A stretch of DNA of 64,000 nucleotides from Kaistella faecalis. GTDB taxonomy: Bacteria; Bacteroidota; Bacteroidia; Flavobacteriales; Weeksellaceae. Shown here piece by piece: positions 19,737-28,788 of this stretch. The notes under the pieces were generated by a model that saw only the letters and a program-made list of their open reading frames with translations, did no database searches and was not told the origin of the DNA. Within the stretch, counting starts at the first letter, position 1; every line of letters starts with the position of its first letter. A program made the translations under genes and the position numbers. The DNA lies in the NCBI RefSeq assembly GCF_019195395.1, contig NZ_CP078067.1:1813783-1877782 (forward strand). The letters are read 5' to 3'.

Positions 19737-21110
19737 GTGCAAAAATTTCTTACTGTTCTGCTGCTGATCGTAACTTTAAATTTGTTTTCTCAGCAAAATC
19801 CGGTCACGGTTCCTCTGGATTACAGCTTTCCTAGAATAAAATCTTCGATCACCATGCCGGTGAAAATTCCTCTTTCTGAAATCGGGAATGTCATCAATGC
19901 TTCGGTACAGAATTTAATTTTTGAAGATAATTCGTACACCGACAATAATAATGACCAATTCAAGGTAAAAGTGTGGAAAACCCGGCCTATACGACTGGTT
20001 GGAGGCACCAAACAGAATCTACTCATTGAGGTTCCGCTGAAAATATGGGCTGAAAAAGGAATCGGTACCCTTGGAATTTATTCGTACCAGAATACCACTT
20101 TTGAAACGGTGATGTATTTCAACACCCAGCTCACCTTTAATAATAACTGGACGATGACGACAAAAACAACGCCTATGGGTTTTAAATGGGTGACCAAACC
20201 GGTGCTTGATTTTGGGAAAATTAAAGTTCCCATTACTTCCTTTGTGGAAGAAAGTTTAAAAAAACAGCAGGCTGATTTCTGCAGGACCATAGATGAAATG
20301 ATGATTACTCAGCTTAATTTCCAGAAATATGTAGTGATGGCGTGGAATCAGTTTTCCCAGCCTTTCAATATTTCGGAAGATTACAATACGTGGCTGAAGA
20401 TCACACCGGTAACTGTAAATATTTCACCATTGGTGTTTTACGGAAACCAGATTGAAGCCAACATCGGGATCGATACTTTTTCCGAAACTTTTACAGGGAA
20501 AAAACCTCCGTCAACTGTGCCGGTGAAAACCATAGCTAATTTTAATTCAGTTCAGAGTTTACCACAGAAATTTTTACTCCAGACTACGGTTAATATTTCC
20601 TTTACCGAAGCGACAAAAATCGCGGAGAATATATTTTTGGGTAAAGAATTCGACTTTCGCGAAGGCAAGTCAAAAATTAAGATTACTTCCGTAAATGTTT
20701 ACGGAGAGGAAGATAGAGTAATGATTGAAGCGGCAACTGAAGGAACGGTAGAAGGTGTTTCATACATTTCGGGAATTCCGGTTTATGATGACGTAAAAAG
20801 GAAAATTGTGCTGACAGACACGAAGTTCAAACTGAAAACTAAAAATATTCTTCAGAAGACAGCAACGCTTTTGTTTCAGGGAAAAATCGTGAAGATGATT
20901 GAAGAGGAATACGGTATTCCTACCGCCGAACTGGAGGATTCGTCAAAGAAAAGTATTGAAGAAACCTTTAATAAAGAATACTACAAGGGCCTGAAAATGC
21001 AGGGCAAAGTTTTTAAATTGAAGCCCTCGCAAATTCTGCTTAGTCCGGTTGGTATTACAGCGATTATCGATACCGAAGCCCAGTTAAAACTGTTGGTTCA
21101 GGGAATGTAA
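19737..21110 (+). CDS. DUF4403 family exported protein
   Basis: A 457-residue protein starting at GTG 19737 with a signal peptide (FLTVLLLIVTLNLFS, cleavage near residue 20). The body is beta-rich with repeats of the type PVKIPLSEIGNVIN near residue 41 and matches what I know of DUF4403, a Bacteroidota envelope family of unknown function. Its distant similarity to lipid-binding folds is only a guess. No ATG is available near the N-terminus that would keep the signal peptide, so GTG is preferred. It is divergent from the LLM gene and followed by tRNA-Cys. Confidence 0.7.
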   Translation: MQKFLTVLLLIVTLNLFSQQNPVTVPLDYSFPRIKSSITMPVKIPLSEIGNVINASVQNLIFEDNSYTDNNNDQFKVKVWKTRPIRLVGGTKQNLLIEVPLKIWAEKGIGTLGIYSYQNTTFETVMYFNTQLTFNNNWTMTTKTTPMGFKWVTKPVLDFGKIKVPITSFVEESLKKQQADFCRTIDEMMITQLNFQKYVVMAWNQFSQPFNISEDYNTWLKITPVTVNISPLVFYGNQIEANIGIDTFSETFTGKKPPSTVPVKTIANFNSVQSLPQKFLLQTTVNISFTEATKIAENIFLGKEFDFREGKSKIKITSVNVYGEEDRVMIEAATEGTVEGVSYISGIPVYDDVKRKIVLTDTKFKLKTKNILQKTATLLFQGKIVKMIEEEYGIPTAELEDSSKKSIEETFNKEYYKGLKMQGKVFKLKPSQILLSPVGITAIIDTEAQLKLLVQGM

Positions 21111-21152
21111 ATTATTTTTTGGAATAGGGCTGGCAAATTTTAAAATATTTTC

Positions 21153-21160
21153 TATATTTG
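21153..21160 (+). promoter_or_regulatory. -7 box of tRNA-Cys
   Basis: TATATTTG ends 11 bp before the tRNA 5' end; no good -33 box. Confidence 0.6.
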
Positions 21161-21171
21161 CAAACCCAAAT

Positions 21172-21242
21172 GGTTCTTTGGCCGAGTGGTTAGGCAGTGG
21201 TCTGCAACACCATCTACAGCGGTTCGAATCCGCTAGGAACCT
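21172..21242 (+). tRNA. tRNA-Cys (anticodon GCA)
   Basis: 71 nt. Acceptor GGTTCTT pairs with AGGAACC (one T-G wobble), and the discriminator is T. The anticodon arm GTGGT-CTGCAAC-ACCAT gives GCA. Confidence 0.93.
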
Positions 21243-21245
21243 CAT

Positions 21246-21287
21246 AAAGCAAGTTACTGATAGAAAGTAACTTGCTTTTATTTTTTA
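21246..21287 (+). terminator. Terminator after tRNA-Cys
   Basis: AAAGCAAGTTACT (21246-21258) and AGTAACTTGCTTT (21266-21278), followed by TATTTTTT. Confidence 0.8.
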
Positions 21288-21377
21288 AGGAACTTTATAA
21301 TATTTAACGTTTTGTTAACACTCAATTGGTTTCGTTTTTGGCATATACCGCACAATAGTAATCTAAAATCCAAAATT

Positions 21378-21935
21378 ATGAAAAATATAGTAACAGCAGG
21401 TTTTATGTCCGTAGTATTGATGACAGCCTGTACAAAAGATAACACTGTTGCGGAGAAATCTCTGGAACAGCAGAAAATGGAATTCCAGGCAAGACAATTG
21501 GATATTGAAAAACAAAAATTAGCTATTGAAAAAGAAAAGATGGCTTATGAAACACAGAAGAAAATCGACAGTTTAGAGGAGGATAAAAAATCCAAAGCTC
21601 AGGCTGCAGCGGCCAGACCTCAAGTAATCAGAGAAACCAAAACAGTTTATGTTAACAATACGCCAAGAAGTTCGTCAGGATCATCCAGTTCTTCCGGTTC
21701 AAACTCTGGAACTTACGCCGGAACTTCGCAGGGAACTACTCAGAAGCAGGGGATGAGTAAAGCTGCTAAAGGTACAATCATCGGTACTGTAGGTGGTGCA
21801 GCAGCGGGTGCCATCATCAACAAGAAAAACCGTGGAGCCGGTGCCGTAATTGGTGGTATTATCGGTGGTGCAACTGGTTATACAATTGGTAGAGCCGGAG
21901 ACAGAAAAGACGGCAGAGTACAACCAAGAAATTAA
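21378..21935 (+). CDS. Lipoprotein with coiled coil and glycine-zipper domain
   Basis: A 185-residue protein. Residues 1-18 are a lipoprotein signal with lipobox LMTAC (Cys18). A charged coiled coil follows at about 25-75 (repeats of KQKLAIEKEKMAYE), then a Ser/Gly-rich linker near 105-125. The C-terminal glycine-zipper segment is near 135-170 (GTIIGTVGGAAAGAI, AVIGGIIGGATGYTIG), which usually inserts in or spans a membrane. I start at ATG 21378; an upstream in-frame TTG would bury the signal peptide. Its function is unknown, with an outer-membrane or periplasmic anchoring role likely. Confidence 0.75.
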   Translation: MKNIVTAGFMSVVLMTACTKDNTVAEKSLEQQKMEFQARQLDIEKQKLAIEKEKMAYETQKKIDSLEEDKKSKAQAAAARPQVIRETKTVYVNNTPRSSSGSSSSSGSNSGTYAGTSQGTTQKQGMSKAAKGTIIGTVGGAAAGAIINKKNRGAGAVIGGIIGGATGYTIGRAGDRKDGRVQPRN

Positions 21936-21956
21936 TATTCAACATACATATCCAGA

Positions 21957-21988
21957 AAAGATTGCTTATTTTTAAGCAATCTTTTTTT
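21957..21988 (+). terminator. Terminator after the glycine-zipper lipoprotein
   Basis: AAAGATTGCTTA (21957-21968) pairs with TAAGCAATCTTT (21973-21984), followed by T. The next gene starts at 21989, immediately behind it. Confidence 0.75.
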
Positions 21989-23623
21989 ATGCTGTACCTC
22001 TTCTTCATGCTAATCATTCTTCTGCCTGTTCTTACAGGCTTTGGGGAGATTTTTCAAAGAACTTTCGGAAATCTCTCAAACGGTATAGCATCTAAACTGC
22101 TTACAGGACTTCTTTCAGTCTCTTTTATATTTACTGTAATCTCTTTTTTTGCCCCGCTCAGTGTCGCGGTGGAATTGTCAACAGTAGCAGTAGGTTTAAT
22201 TGCTTTTTTCCATTACCGGTCTTACGTTAAATTTTGGGATTTCTTTTCGGATAAGGGTTTGTCATTCAGTGTAATTGCGTTGATCACCATTTTCTTTGCA
22301 GCTGGTTACCCTTTTATTCTTGATCATTTCGGTTATTTTGTTCCTACTGTAAAATGGGTTGCTGAATTAGGTCTCGTTCGCGGAATATCGAATCTGGATT
22401 TGCTTCTGGGTCAGATGTCGGTTTGGCACATTCTGCAGGCGGGATTTTCGCATTTTTCAGATCCATTCCTGCGGATCAATCTTTTCATGATGATCACTTA
22501 TCTGATCTATGTTTATGAGAAAAAAACCTGGACTCATCTTATATTTTTTCCTGTTCTGTATTTCTTTATCCAGTCGCCAAGTCCCGATCTTCCGGCCATT
22601 GTGCTTTCGTTGATCATTCTTAACGAAGTTTTGCTGAAAAATAAAAATTACGGACTGTTATTCACTTTTTCGGTGCTGGTTTTTGCCATTAAACCTACCA
22701 TGTTGTGGTTACCCTTGTTTGTGGGTCTTCACATTATCTTTATTTTAAAATCTGGGGTTAAAGCATTATTGCCGGGAATTGTCCTGCTTCTTTTATTCTT
22801 ATTTAAAAGTATCTGGGTATTTGGTTATCCCGTTTTTCCGGTACAGGTCATTGATCTTGATTGGTCTTGGAAACCAAATGTGGAGTTGCTGCGGAATTCT
22901 TCCGAAATGGCGATTCAGAAAACATATGACATGCAGTTTACAACTGCTGAGATTGCAAAATTTTCATCACTTGATTACCTAAAAAACTGGCTGTTTCTTG
23001 ATGGGATTAAAGGCAAAATTCATCTTTTTTTTATAATTAGTTTATTGTTTTTTTTAGTTTTCGCAGTCCGGCAGAAATCAAAAGTAATTTGGCTGCTGTT
23101 CACGGCAATTATGTTTAAAACTTTTCTGGTTCTCATGTTTTCCGCGCAATACAGGTTTTTCCTCGATGTATTTTTCGTGATATTTTATATCATTTTTTAT
23201 GAAACATTTACACAGAAACGGTGTATTGCTATGTTCGGAGTCCTCTCTCTTGCTGTCGCCCTGCTGCTGTCATTTCCAGTTTTAATGACTAAAGTATTTC
23301 CAGGTTTTAAACTGGGGAATTTTATGACAGGTTTCAGTAAAAATCAATGGTATAAACCTTCTTATTTTGAACTGAATAAATTTAAATCTTATCAGGTCGG
23401 AAATCTTAAGTTTAATGTAGTACAGGATTATCCATTCAGTTTTGATACCCCGCTCCCCGCAATTTCGCCGCAGTTTATTCAGGAAGATCTTGATGCCGGA
23501 ATCTTTCCTCAGCTTAAAGGCAAGACTTTAAAAGAAGGCTTTATCTGGCGCAAAATTTCAGAAGAAGAAAAAATTCAGATTCAGGAAATATTAGATGATT
23601 GGGCTGCTGAAAATCATGACTGA
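21989..23623 (+). CDS. Polytopic membrane protein (resembles LIC_10190 family)
   Basis: A 544-residue protein with many hydrophobic segments (roughly ten to twelve helices over residues 1-425) and a soluble C-terminal part of about 115 residues ending in an acidic helix (EEEKIQIQEILDDWAAENHD). The overall pattern is like membrane glycosyltransferase-type proteins, and it resembles the LIC_10190 family, whose function is unknown. Acidic residues after the first helices, as expected for GT-C enzymes, are not clear. ATG 21989 is chosen because the earlier start lies inside the terminator stem. How it is transcribed so close behind that terminator is unclear. Confidence 0.55.
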   Translation: MLYLFFMLIILLPVLTGFGEIFQRTFGNLSNGIASKLLTGLLSVSFIFTVISFFAPLSVAVELSTVAVGLIAFFHYRSYVKFWDFFSDKGLSFSVIALITIFFAAGYPFILDHFGYFVPTVKWVAELGLVRGISNLDLLLGQMSVWHILQAGFSHFSDPFLRINLFMMITYLIYVYEKKTWTHLIFFPVLYFFIQSPSPDLPAIVLSLIILNEVLLKNKNYGLLFTFSVLVFAIKPTMLWLPLFVGLHIIFILKSGVKALLPGIVLLLLFLFKSIWVFGYPVFPVQVIDLDWSWKPNVELLRNSSEMAIQKTYDMQFTTAEIAKFSSLDYLKNWLFLDGIKGKIHLFFIISLLFFLVFAVRQKSKVIWLLFTAIMFKTFLVLMFSAQYRFFLDVFFVIFYIIFYETFTQKRCIAMFGVLSLAVALLLSFPVLMTKVFPGFKLGNFMTGFSKNQWYKPSYFELNKFKSYQVGNLKFNVVQDYPFSFDTPLPAISPQFIQEDLDAGIFPQLKGKTLKEGFIWRKISEEEKIQIQEILDDWAAENHD

Positions 23624-23672
23624 AATCATTGGCATTGCATTTTTAGGCTTCGTTTACCTCACAACTTTTGAT

Positions 23673-23680
23673 TAACTTTG
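23673..23680 (+). promoter_or_regulatory. -7 box of aroC, abutting the start codon
   Basis: TAACTTTG ends 4 bp before the aroC ATG at 23685, which would give a leaderless or nearly leaderless mRNA. Confidence 0.45.
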
Positions 23681-23684
23681 TCAT

Positions 23685-24746
23685 ATGTTCGATTTAGGAA
23701 ATTTTCTCACACTTTCCACCTTTGGCGAAAGTCACGGCGTTGCGTATGGTGGCATCATCAATAATTTTCCGGCAGGTCTGCAGGTAGATTTAGATGAGGT
23801 TCAGCATCAACTCGACCGCAGGAAACCTGGGCAATCTGCTATTGTCACCCAAAGAAAAGAAAGTGATACGGTAAAATTCCTTTCCGGTATTTTCGAAGGA
23901 AAAACCACCGGAACTCCAATCGGCTTTACCATCGAAAACGAAAATCAGAAATCAAAGGATTACGATCATATTTCGGGCGCGTACCGGCCAAGCCATGCAG
24001 ATTTCACTTATGACCAAAAATTTGGAAACCGTGATCATCGCGGTGGCGGAAAATCTTCAGCGCGCGAAACCGTAAACTGGGTTGTCGCCGGAAGTTTAGC
24101 GAAACAGCTCCTCCCGAAAGAAGTTGAGATTCAGGCATACGTTTCCTCTGTGGGCGAAATTTTCTGTGAAAAACCTTATCAGGATCTTGATTTCTCTCAG
24201 ATTGATTCCAATGATGTTCGCTGTCCTGATGCAGAAACTGCAGAAAAGATGATTTCAAAAATCAAAGAAATCAAGAAAGAAGGAAATACCATTGGGGGGA
24301 CAATTACCTGTGTCATCAGAAATCTGCCGGTCGGAATCGGAGAACCTGTTTTCGGCAAACTTCAGGCGGAATTGGCGAAAGCCATGCTCAACATCAATGC
24401 CTGTAAAGGTTTTGAATATGGCAGCGGATTCTGCGGGGCAAAAATGACGGGCAAAGATCACAACGACCTTTTCAACGAAGATTTTTCTACCAAAACCAAC
24501 CTTTCCGGTGGCATTCAGGGTGGAATTAGTAATGGAATGGATGTGTATTTCAGAGTAGCTTTCAAGCCCGTAGCCACGATTCTGCGGCCTCAGGAAAGTG
24601 TAGACAAAGACGGAAATGCAATTACGGTTGAGGGAAAAGGAAGGCATGATCCCTGCGTCTTGCCAAGAGCGGTGCCAATTGTAGAAAATCTGGCAGCATT
24701 CGTTATCGCCGACTTGTTTTTGATTAATAAAATACGAAGAATTTAA
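23685..24746 (+). CDS. aroC: Chorismate synthase
   Basis: A 353-residue enzyme of the last shikimate-pathway step. It converts 5-enolpyruvylshikimate 3-phosphate to chorismate with reduced FMN. Signatures are GESHGVAYG near residues 14-22, [35 protein letters not shown] near 103-122 and the C-terminal [15 protein letters not shown]. It is the first of a run of plus-strand genes that includes two thioredoxin-like proteins. The FMN- and phosphate-binding segments are intact. Confidence 0.96.
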   Translation: MFDLGNFLTLSTFGESHGVAYGGIINNFPAGLQVDLDEVQHQLDRRKPGQSAIVTQRKESDTVKFLSGIFEGKTTGTPIGFTIENENQKSKDYDHISGAYRPSHADFTYDQKFGNRDHRGGGKSSARETVNWVVAGSLAKQLLPKEVEIQAYVSSVGEIFCEKPYQDLDFSQIDSNDVRCPDAETAEKMISKIKEIKKEGNTIGGTITCVIRNLPVGIGEPVFGKLQAELAKAMLNINACKGFEYGSGFCGAKMTGKDHNDLFNEDFSTKTNLSGGIQGGISNGMDVYFRVAFKPVATILRPQESVDKDGNAITVEGKGRHDPCVLPRAVPIVENLAAFVIADLFLINKIRRI

Positions 24747-24783
24747 GTTCAATAATAAATTTATAAAATTTCAATTTTAAAAT

Positions 24784-25344
24784 ATGGAAAAGTATTGGGA
24801 AAATGCAGTGAGTTTCGACGCGTATATGGCAGTAGCCAAAGACAGAGTTGAAAATCCCGTAGATGGAGATGATAAAAATGAATATTATGAATTGGGTTTG
24901 CAGAGGATGGACCGCACACTCAAAACTTTTAAAGTAAATCCTGATACGCTTGAAAAGCTGAAGGCTAAGAATTTCGCAGGAAAAATACTGATCATTTCGG
25001 AACCGTGGTGCGGCGATGCTAGTGCAACCGTTCCTGCAGTTTCTAAATTTTTTGAGGCGGCAGGTAGCGAAGTCAAGATTTTCCTGAGAGACAGTGATAC
25101 TTCATTAATCGACCAGTATTTAACTGACGGAACCCAGTCGATTCCAAAAGTTTTGATTCTTAACGAAGATTTAACAGTGAAGGATGTGTGGGGACCAAGA
25201 CCCGAATTCGGAACGCAGCTGCTGAAAAAATTCAAGGCAGATGAAGTCGCTTATCCACGTGAAGAATTTTATAACGATTTGCAGGTCTATTATGCTAAAA
25301 ACCGCGGCGCAGACGCGATTGAAGAAATTATAAACTTAATTTAA
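24784..25344 (+). CDS. Thioredoxin-family protein with single active-site cysteine (WCGDA)
   Basis: A 186-residue soluble protein with a thioredoxin fold near residues 55-150. The active-site strand is IISEPWCGDASA, so the usual CxxC is reduced to one cysteine (WCGDA), as is typical of this subfamily (Thioredoxin_9-like). A cis-proline equivalent is in SIPKVLIL. It may act as a monothiol or thiol-binding protein; the substrate is unknown. The next gene starts 1 bp after its stop, so the two are an operon. Confidence 0.8.
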   Translation: MEKYWENAVSFDAYMAVAKDRVENPVDGDDKNEYYELGLQRMDRTLKTFKVNPDTLEKLKAKNFAGKILIISEPWCGDASATVPAVSKFFEAAGSEVKIFLRDSDTSLIDQYLTDGTQSIPKVLILNEDLTVKDVWGPRPEFGTQLLKKFKADEVAYPREEFYNDLQVYYAKNRGADAIEEIINLI

Positions 25345-25345
25345 T

Positions 25346-25897
25346 ATGACTTTTTTTAAGAAGAATGCATTATATTTAATTGCCGTTGCCTTTGTGGCGG
25401 TGATTTTTCTGTTCCCTTCTTTGCAGACGAAACTCAGAGAGCTTTTTCTGCCGGTTGCGGCCATTGAAAGCGCCGTGACTCTTCAGGATTCTGATTACGA
25501 TGTACAGCTGAAAGGAATCAATGTACCAAGTACCAATCTCAAAAACCTGAAAGGAAACAAACTTGTTTTTCTTAATTTCTGGGGTACCTGGTGTGCGCCT
25601 TGCCGTGAGGAGTGGCCTACAATTCAGGATCTTTATGAAGCCAGAAAAGATAAAATCGATTTCGTACTGATCGCGATGCAGGATAAGGAAGAGGATGTTA
25701 TTAAATTCATGAAAGAAAAAGGCTATACTGCACCGGTTTATATCGCGCAGAGCCCGGTTTCCAAGAATATCTTACCCAAAGCCTTCCCGACGACTTTTCT
25801 GCTCGATAAAAACGGGAGAATTCTTTTGAAAGAAGATGCCTCAAAGGATTGGAACAGTAAATCTGTCAATGATTTCATCGATAATGTAACCCAATAA
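25346..25897 (+). CDS. TlpA/ResA-type membrane-anchored thiol-disulfide oxidoreductase
   Basis: A 183-residue protein. An N-terminal membrane anchor spans about residues 8-26 and a periplasmic thioredoxin domain carries WGTWCAPCREEWP near residues 77-89 with both cysteines. A cis-proline is in AFPTTFLLDKNGRI. Such proteins reduce disulfides for cytochrome maturation or envelope proteins. It is translationally coupled to the preceding thioredoxin-like gene. Confidence 0.87.
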   Translation: MTFFKKNALYLIAVAFVAVIFLFPSLQTKLRELFLPVAAIESAVTLQDSDYDVQLKGINVPSTNLKNLKGNKLVFLNFWGTWCAPCREEWPTIQDLYEARKDKIDFVLIAMQDKEEDVIKFMKEKGYTAPVYIAQSPVSKNILPKAFPTTFLLDKNGRILLKEDASKDWNSKSVNDFIDNVTQ

Positions 25898-25969
25898 CTT
25901 TAACTAAAATTAGTATTTATTGGTATAAAATTTGTGAAATTTACCGCGTTTTAAAATCGAAACACAATA

Positions 25970-26308
25970 ATGAAACTATCAAAAATTGCACTAGCTAAAG
26001 AAGCTTTCAAACACAAAGGATTTATTCAGAAAATCCCTGTAATCGCAAGAATGATTAAATCGATCATGGGAAAAGGCGGTTACAAACCCGAATTCAAAAA
26101 CGTAATACTTCCAGGATTGGTTTTACTGTATTTAATTTCTCCGCTTGATATTATTCCGGATTGGCTCCCGGTTATCGGAGTTTTCGACGATTTGGCCCTT
26201 TTGGCCTTCGCAATTCCGATGTTGATTGCTGAAGCTGAAAAGTTCGTAGCATGGGAAGCTTCTCAAAAATTGGATAATAAAGTAGTAGAAGCTGAAATCA
26301 TTAAATAA
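25970..26308 (+). CDS. YkvA family protein (DUF1232)
   Basis: A 112-residue small membrane-associated protein. The DUF1232 core LLYLISPLDIIPDWLPVIG lies near residues 50-68, followed by a second hydrophobic helix (DDLALLAFAIPMLI). The function is unknown; family members are often near stress or membrane genes. A short terminator hairpin follows. Confidence 0.85.
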   Translation: MKLSKIALAKEAFKHKGFIQKIPVIARMIKSIMGKGGYKPEFKNVILPGLVLLYLISPLDIIPDWLPVIGVFDDLALLAFAIPMLIAEAEKFVAWEASQKLDNKVVEAEIIK

Positions 26309-26331
26309 AAGATTTACAGTCATAAGATTAC

Positions 26332-26358
26332 CGTTCAAAGATTTTGAACGTTTTTTTT
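26332..26358 (+). terminator. Terminator after ykvA
   Basis: CGTTCAAA (26332-26339) and TTTGAACG (26343-26350), followed by eight T. Confidence 0.8.
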
Positions 26359-26360
26359 AT

Positions 26361-26441
26361 GAGCTTCAATCTTATAATTTTCGGGCGGCGGCTTCGCCGC
26401 CGCCCGAAAATTATAAGGATTTCCACTCCAATCGCGGCTAT
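26361..26441. repeat. Dispersed hairpin element, copy III, with 22-bp perfect palindrome
   Basis: The arms at 26371-26392 and 26396-26417 are exact complements of 22 bp with a 3-nt loop (TTC); the inner half is GGGCGGCGGC, very GC-rich for this genome. The right flank AAGGATTTCCACTCCAATCG then CGGCTAT matches the right end of the elements at 16906 and 30008. Confidence 0.7.
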
Positions 26442-26511
26442 AAAATCAGTCTGTTTTTCTCCGGAGATATCACGTTGGGATTTATTCAGAAAAATTCAGG
26501 AAATTAGCGCC

Positions 26512-27429
26512 GTGAAAAAACTCATTTCCATTATCGGAACTACCGGAATCGGCAAAACAAAACTCGCCATCGAACTCGCAAAACATTTCGGGACCGAAAT
26601 TATTTCCTGCGATTCGCGCCAGTTCTTCAGAGAGATGAAAATTGGAACTGCAACTCCTTCAGCCGCAGAATTAGCCGAAGTTCCCCATCATTTTATTGCA
26701 AATCTGTCCGTGGAAGATTATTATTCCATCGGACAGTTTGAAAAAGATGCAGTTCAGAAAATCGAAGAATTATTCCTCAGCCATGATATCGTAGTTTTGG
26801 TCGGCGGAAGTATGATGTATGAAAAAGCGGTTATCGAAGGACTTAACGACCTTCCCGAGGCTAATGAAGAAAATCAGAAGAAATTGGAAAAATTATTCCG
26901 CGAAGAGGGCATAGAAGCACTTCAGGAAATTCTGGAAAACCTGGATCCGGAATATTTTAATACCGTAGATCAAGATAATCCGAGAAGACTGTTCAGAGCG
27001 ATCGACATCATCTGGCAGACCGGTAAAACCTATACTGAGAACATTGCTGTGCAGATAAAAAAAAGGGATTTCGAAGTCATCAGAATTGGGATTGAAGCAC
27101 CGCGTGAAATCATCTATAACAGAATAAACCTACGGGTGGATAAAATGCTGGAAGAAGGTTTGGTTGATGAGGTAAAGTCGCTGCTTCCCTTCAGAAACCT
27201 TATTTCACTCCGTACTGTGGGGTATTCCGAACTTTTCAGGTTTTTTGATAAAGAATGGAGTATAGAATTTGCCATCGAAGAAATCAAAAAAAACTCCCGA
27301 AGATTTGCAAAAAGACAGTTGACCTGGTACCGCAAAGAAAACGATATCAATTGGGTTAACTATGAAAACTCAGTGCAGGAATCCTTATCTTTGCTCAGTA
27401 AATTAAACATCGAACCAAAAAACAGTTAA
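26512..27429 (+). CDS. miaA: tRNA dimethylallyltransferase
   Basis: A 305-residue enzyme that adds a dimethylallyl group to A37 of tRNAs reading UNN codons. The P-loop GTTGIGKTKL is at residues 8-17, and SCDSRQFFREMKIGTATP, VGGSMMY and DQDNPRRLFRAI are present. I use GTG 26512; the open frame runs 56 codons further back, but that stretch encodes the hairpin repeat and a terminator, not protein. A thioredoxin-like gene follows 1 bp after the stop. Confidence 0.92.
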   Translation: MKKLISIIGTTGIGKTKLAIELAKHFGTEIISCDSRQFFREMKIGTATPSAAELAEVPHHFIANLSVEDYYSIGQFEKDAVQKIEELFLSHDIVVLVGGSMMYEKAVIEGLNDLPEANEENQKKLEKLFREEGIEALQEILENLDPEYFNTVDQDNPRRLFRAIDIIWQTGKTYTENIAVQIKKRDFEVIRIGIEAPREIIYNRINLRVDKMLEEGLVDEVKSLLPFRNLISLRTVGYSELFRFFDKEWSIEFAIEEIKKNSRRFAKRQLTWYRKENDINWVNYENSVQESLSLLSKLNIEPKNS

Positions 27430-27430
27430 A

Positions 27431-27991
27431 ATGGCAAATACTCCTTCAAATATGCTAGAGCTTGGAACGAAAGCTCCTTTTTTCGAACTTCCGAATCCAT
27501 CGCACAGCAACGAAATTCAGTCGCTTGAAGAACTGAAAGGTGAAAAAGGAACTTTGGTAATCTTCATGTGCAACCATTGCCCGTTCGTTCTGCACATTAT
27601 CGATAAACTGGCGGAACTTTATGAGGATTACAGTGATAAAGGAATCGAATTTATCGCCATCAACGCTAATGATGTGGAAAAATATCCTGCCGACTCACCG
27701 GAAAAAATGGTGGAATTTCAGGTAGAAAGAAAATTCGAGTTCCCTTACCTCTTTGACGAAAGCCAGGCAATTGCAAAAGCTTATGACGCCGCATGTACCC
27801 CTGATTTTTATTTCTTTGATGAAAAACTGGATTTAATTTACCGCGGCCAGATGGATGATTCCAGACCGGGAAACCAGAAGGAAATTACCGGCGAAGATTT
27901 GATTATCGCCTTCGAAAACCTTCTTGCCGGGGAGCCTCAGGAAGAATTCCAAAGACCGAGTATGGGCTGTAATATTAAGTGGAAAGCTTAG
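27431..27991 (+). CDS. Thioredoxin-like/AhpC-TSA family protein (CNHCPFV)
   Basis: A 186-residue soluble thioredoxin-fold protein of the TlpA-like AhpC/TSA group. The active-site segment is FMCNHCPFVLHI near residues 49-60 (CxxC present). It also has AKAYDAACTPDFYFFD and a C-terminal RPSMGCNIKWK, typical of this family of uncharacterised oxidoreductases. It overlaps functionally with the two thioredoxin-like genes before miaA. It starts 1 bp after miaA and ends at a terminator. Confidence 0.85.
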   Translation: MANTPSNMLELGTKAPFFELPNPSHSNEIQSLEELKGEKGTLVIFMCNHCPFVLHIIDKLAELYEDYSDKGIEFIAINANDVEKYPADSPEKMVEFQVERKFEFPYLFDESQAIAKAYDAACTPDFYFFDEKLDLIYRGQMDDSRPGNQKEITGEDLIIAFENLLAGEPQEEFQRPSMGCNIKWKA

Positions 27992-28009
27992 TAAGCAAGG
28001 TATAAAATA

Positions 28010-28045
28010 AAAGAGCCAAGTGTTAATAGACCTGGCTCTTTTTAA
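28010..28045 (+). terminator. Terminator between thioredoxin-like gene and MBL gene
   Basis: AAAGAGCCA (28010-28018) and TGGCTCTTT (28033-28041) with a 14-nt loop and T run; AT-rich on both sides, so it may serve both convergent genes. Confidence 0.7.
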
Positions 28046-28059
28046 TTTTATGTTATTAC

Positions 28060-28695
28060 TTAGAAAAAAGGATTGTGATTCTTCTCGAATCCAACCGTCG
28101 TAGGGTTTCCGTGGCCATTGTACACTTTGGTTTCCTCATCAAGAACGAAAAGTTTCGTTTTGATACTTTCAATCAACTGTTCATGATTTCCTTTGTATAA
28201 ATCGGTTCTTCCGATACTGCCTTCAAATAAAACATCGCCGGAAATAATAAACTTCTGCGTTTCGTTATGAAAAGCGATATGTCCCGGCGAGTGTCCCGGA
28301 ACGTGCAGAATTCGCAACTCATCATTATCCAGTTTCAAAATTTCATTTTCGCTGATAAATTCAGTCTCACCTTCAAATGGCTTGAAGAAAAACCCGAAAC
28401 GGTTTGCATCCATAGGATTTCTCTCGAGCATTTCTTTTTCCAGTTCATGAAGAATAACCGGAACTTTATATAGATCATAGGCTTTCTGTAAACCCAGAAC
28501 ATGGTCGATGTGTGCGTGGGTAAGAAGAATATTCCGGACTTTTAAATCCTGATCATGAATAAATTTCTCAAGCATTGCGGTTTCCGAATCGCTGAAATTT
28601 CCCGGATCGATGATGAACGCGTTTTTAGTGTCATTAAAAACGATATATGTATTTTCCGAAAACGGATTAAAAGCGAATGATTTTATCTGTAACAT
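28060..28695 (-). CDS. MBL-fold metallo-hydrolase (glyoxalase II-like)
   Basis: A 211-residue cytosolic metallo-beta-lactamase-fold hydrolase. The metal motif is THAHIDH near residues 60-66, with further ligands in HVPGHSPGHI and SGDVLFEGSIGRTDL and the last histidine in NGHGNPTTVG. The arrangement matches YcbL/GloB-like hydrolases, acting on thioesters such as S-lactoylglutathione or related compounds; the true substrate is unknown. A minus-strand TATTTTTG box lies at 28714-28721. Confidence 0.87.
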   Translation of the reverse strand: MLQIKSFAFNPFSENTYIVFNDTKNAFIIDPGNFSDSETAMLEKFIHDQDLKVRNILLTHAHIDHVLGLQKAYDLYKVPVILHELEKEMLERNPMDANRFGFFFKPFEGETEFISENEILKLDNDELRILHVPGHSPGHIAFHNETQKFIISGDVLFEGSIGRTDLYKGNHEQLIESIKTKLFVLDEETKVYNGHGNPTTVGFEKNHNPFF

Positions 28696-28713
28696 TTGAA
28701 TTTAATTTAGCCT

Positions 28714-28721
28714 CAAAAATA
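28714..28721 (-). promoter_or_regulatory. -7 box of the MBL gene
   Basis: TATTTTTG on the minus strand, about 19 bp before the start codon. Confidence 0.5.
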
Positions 28722-28788
28722 CGGTTTTGCATAGAACCTCGCGAACTGCGTACAACAAATTAGCGCATTTTTCGTTAACTTCGTAGGA

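Noticed and set aside
26344-26511. 56-codon N-terminal extension of miaA
   Set aside because: It encodes a terminator and the 22-bp palindrome; MiaA homologues start at the GTG 26512 position.
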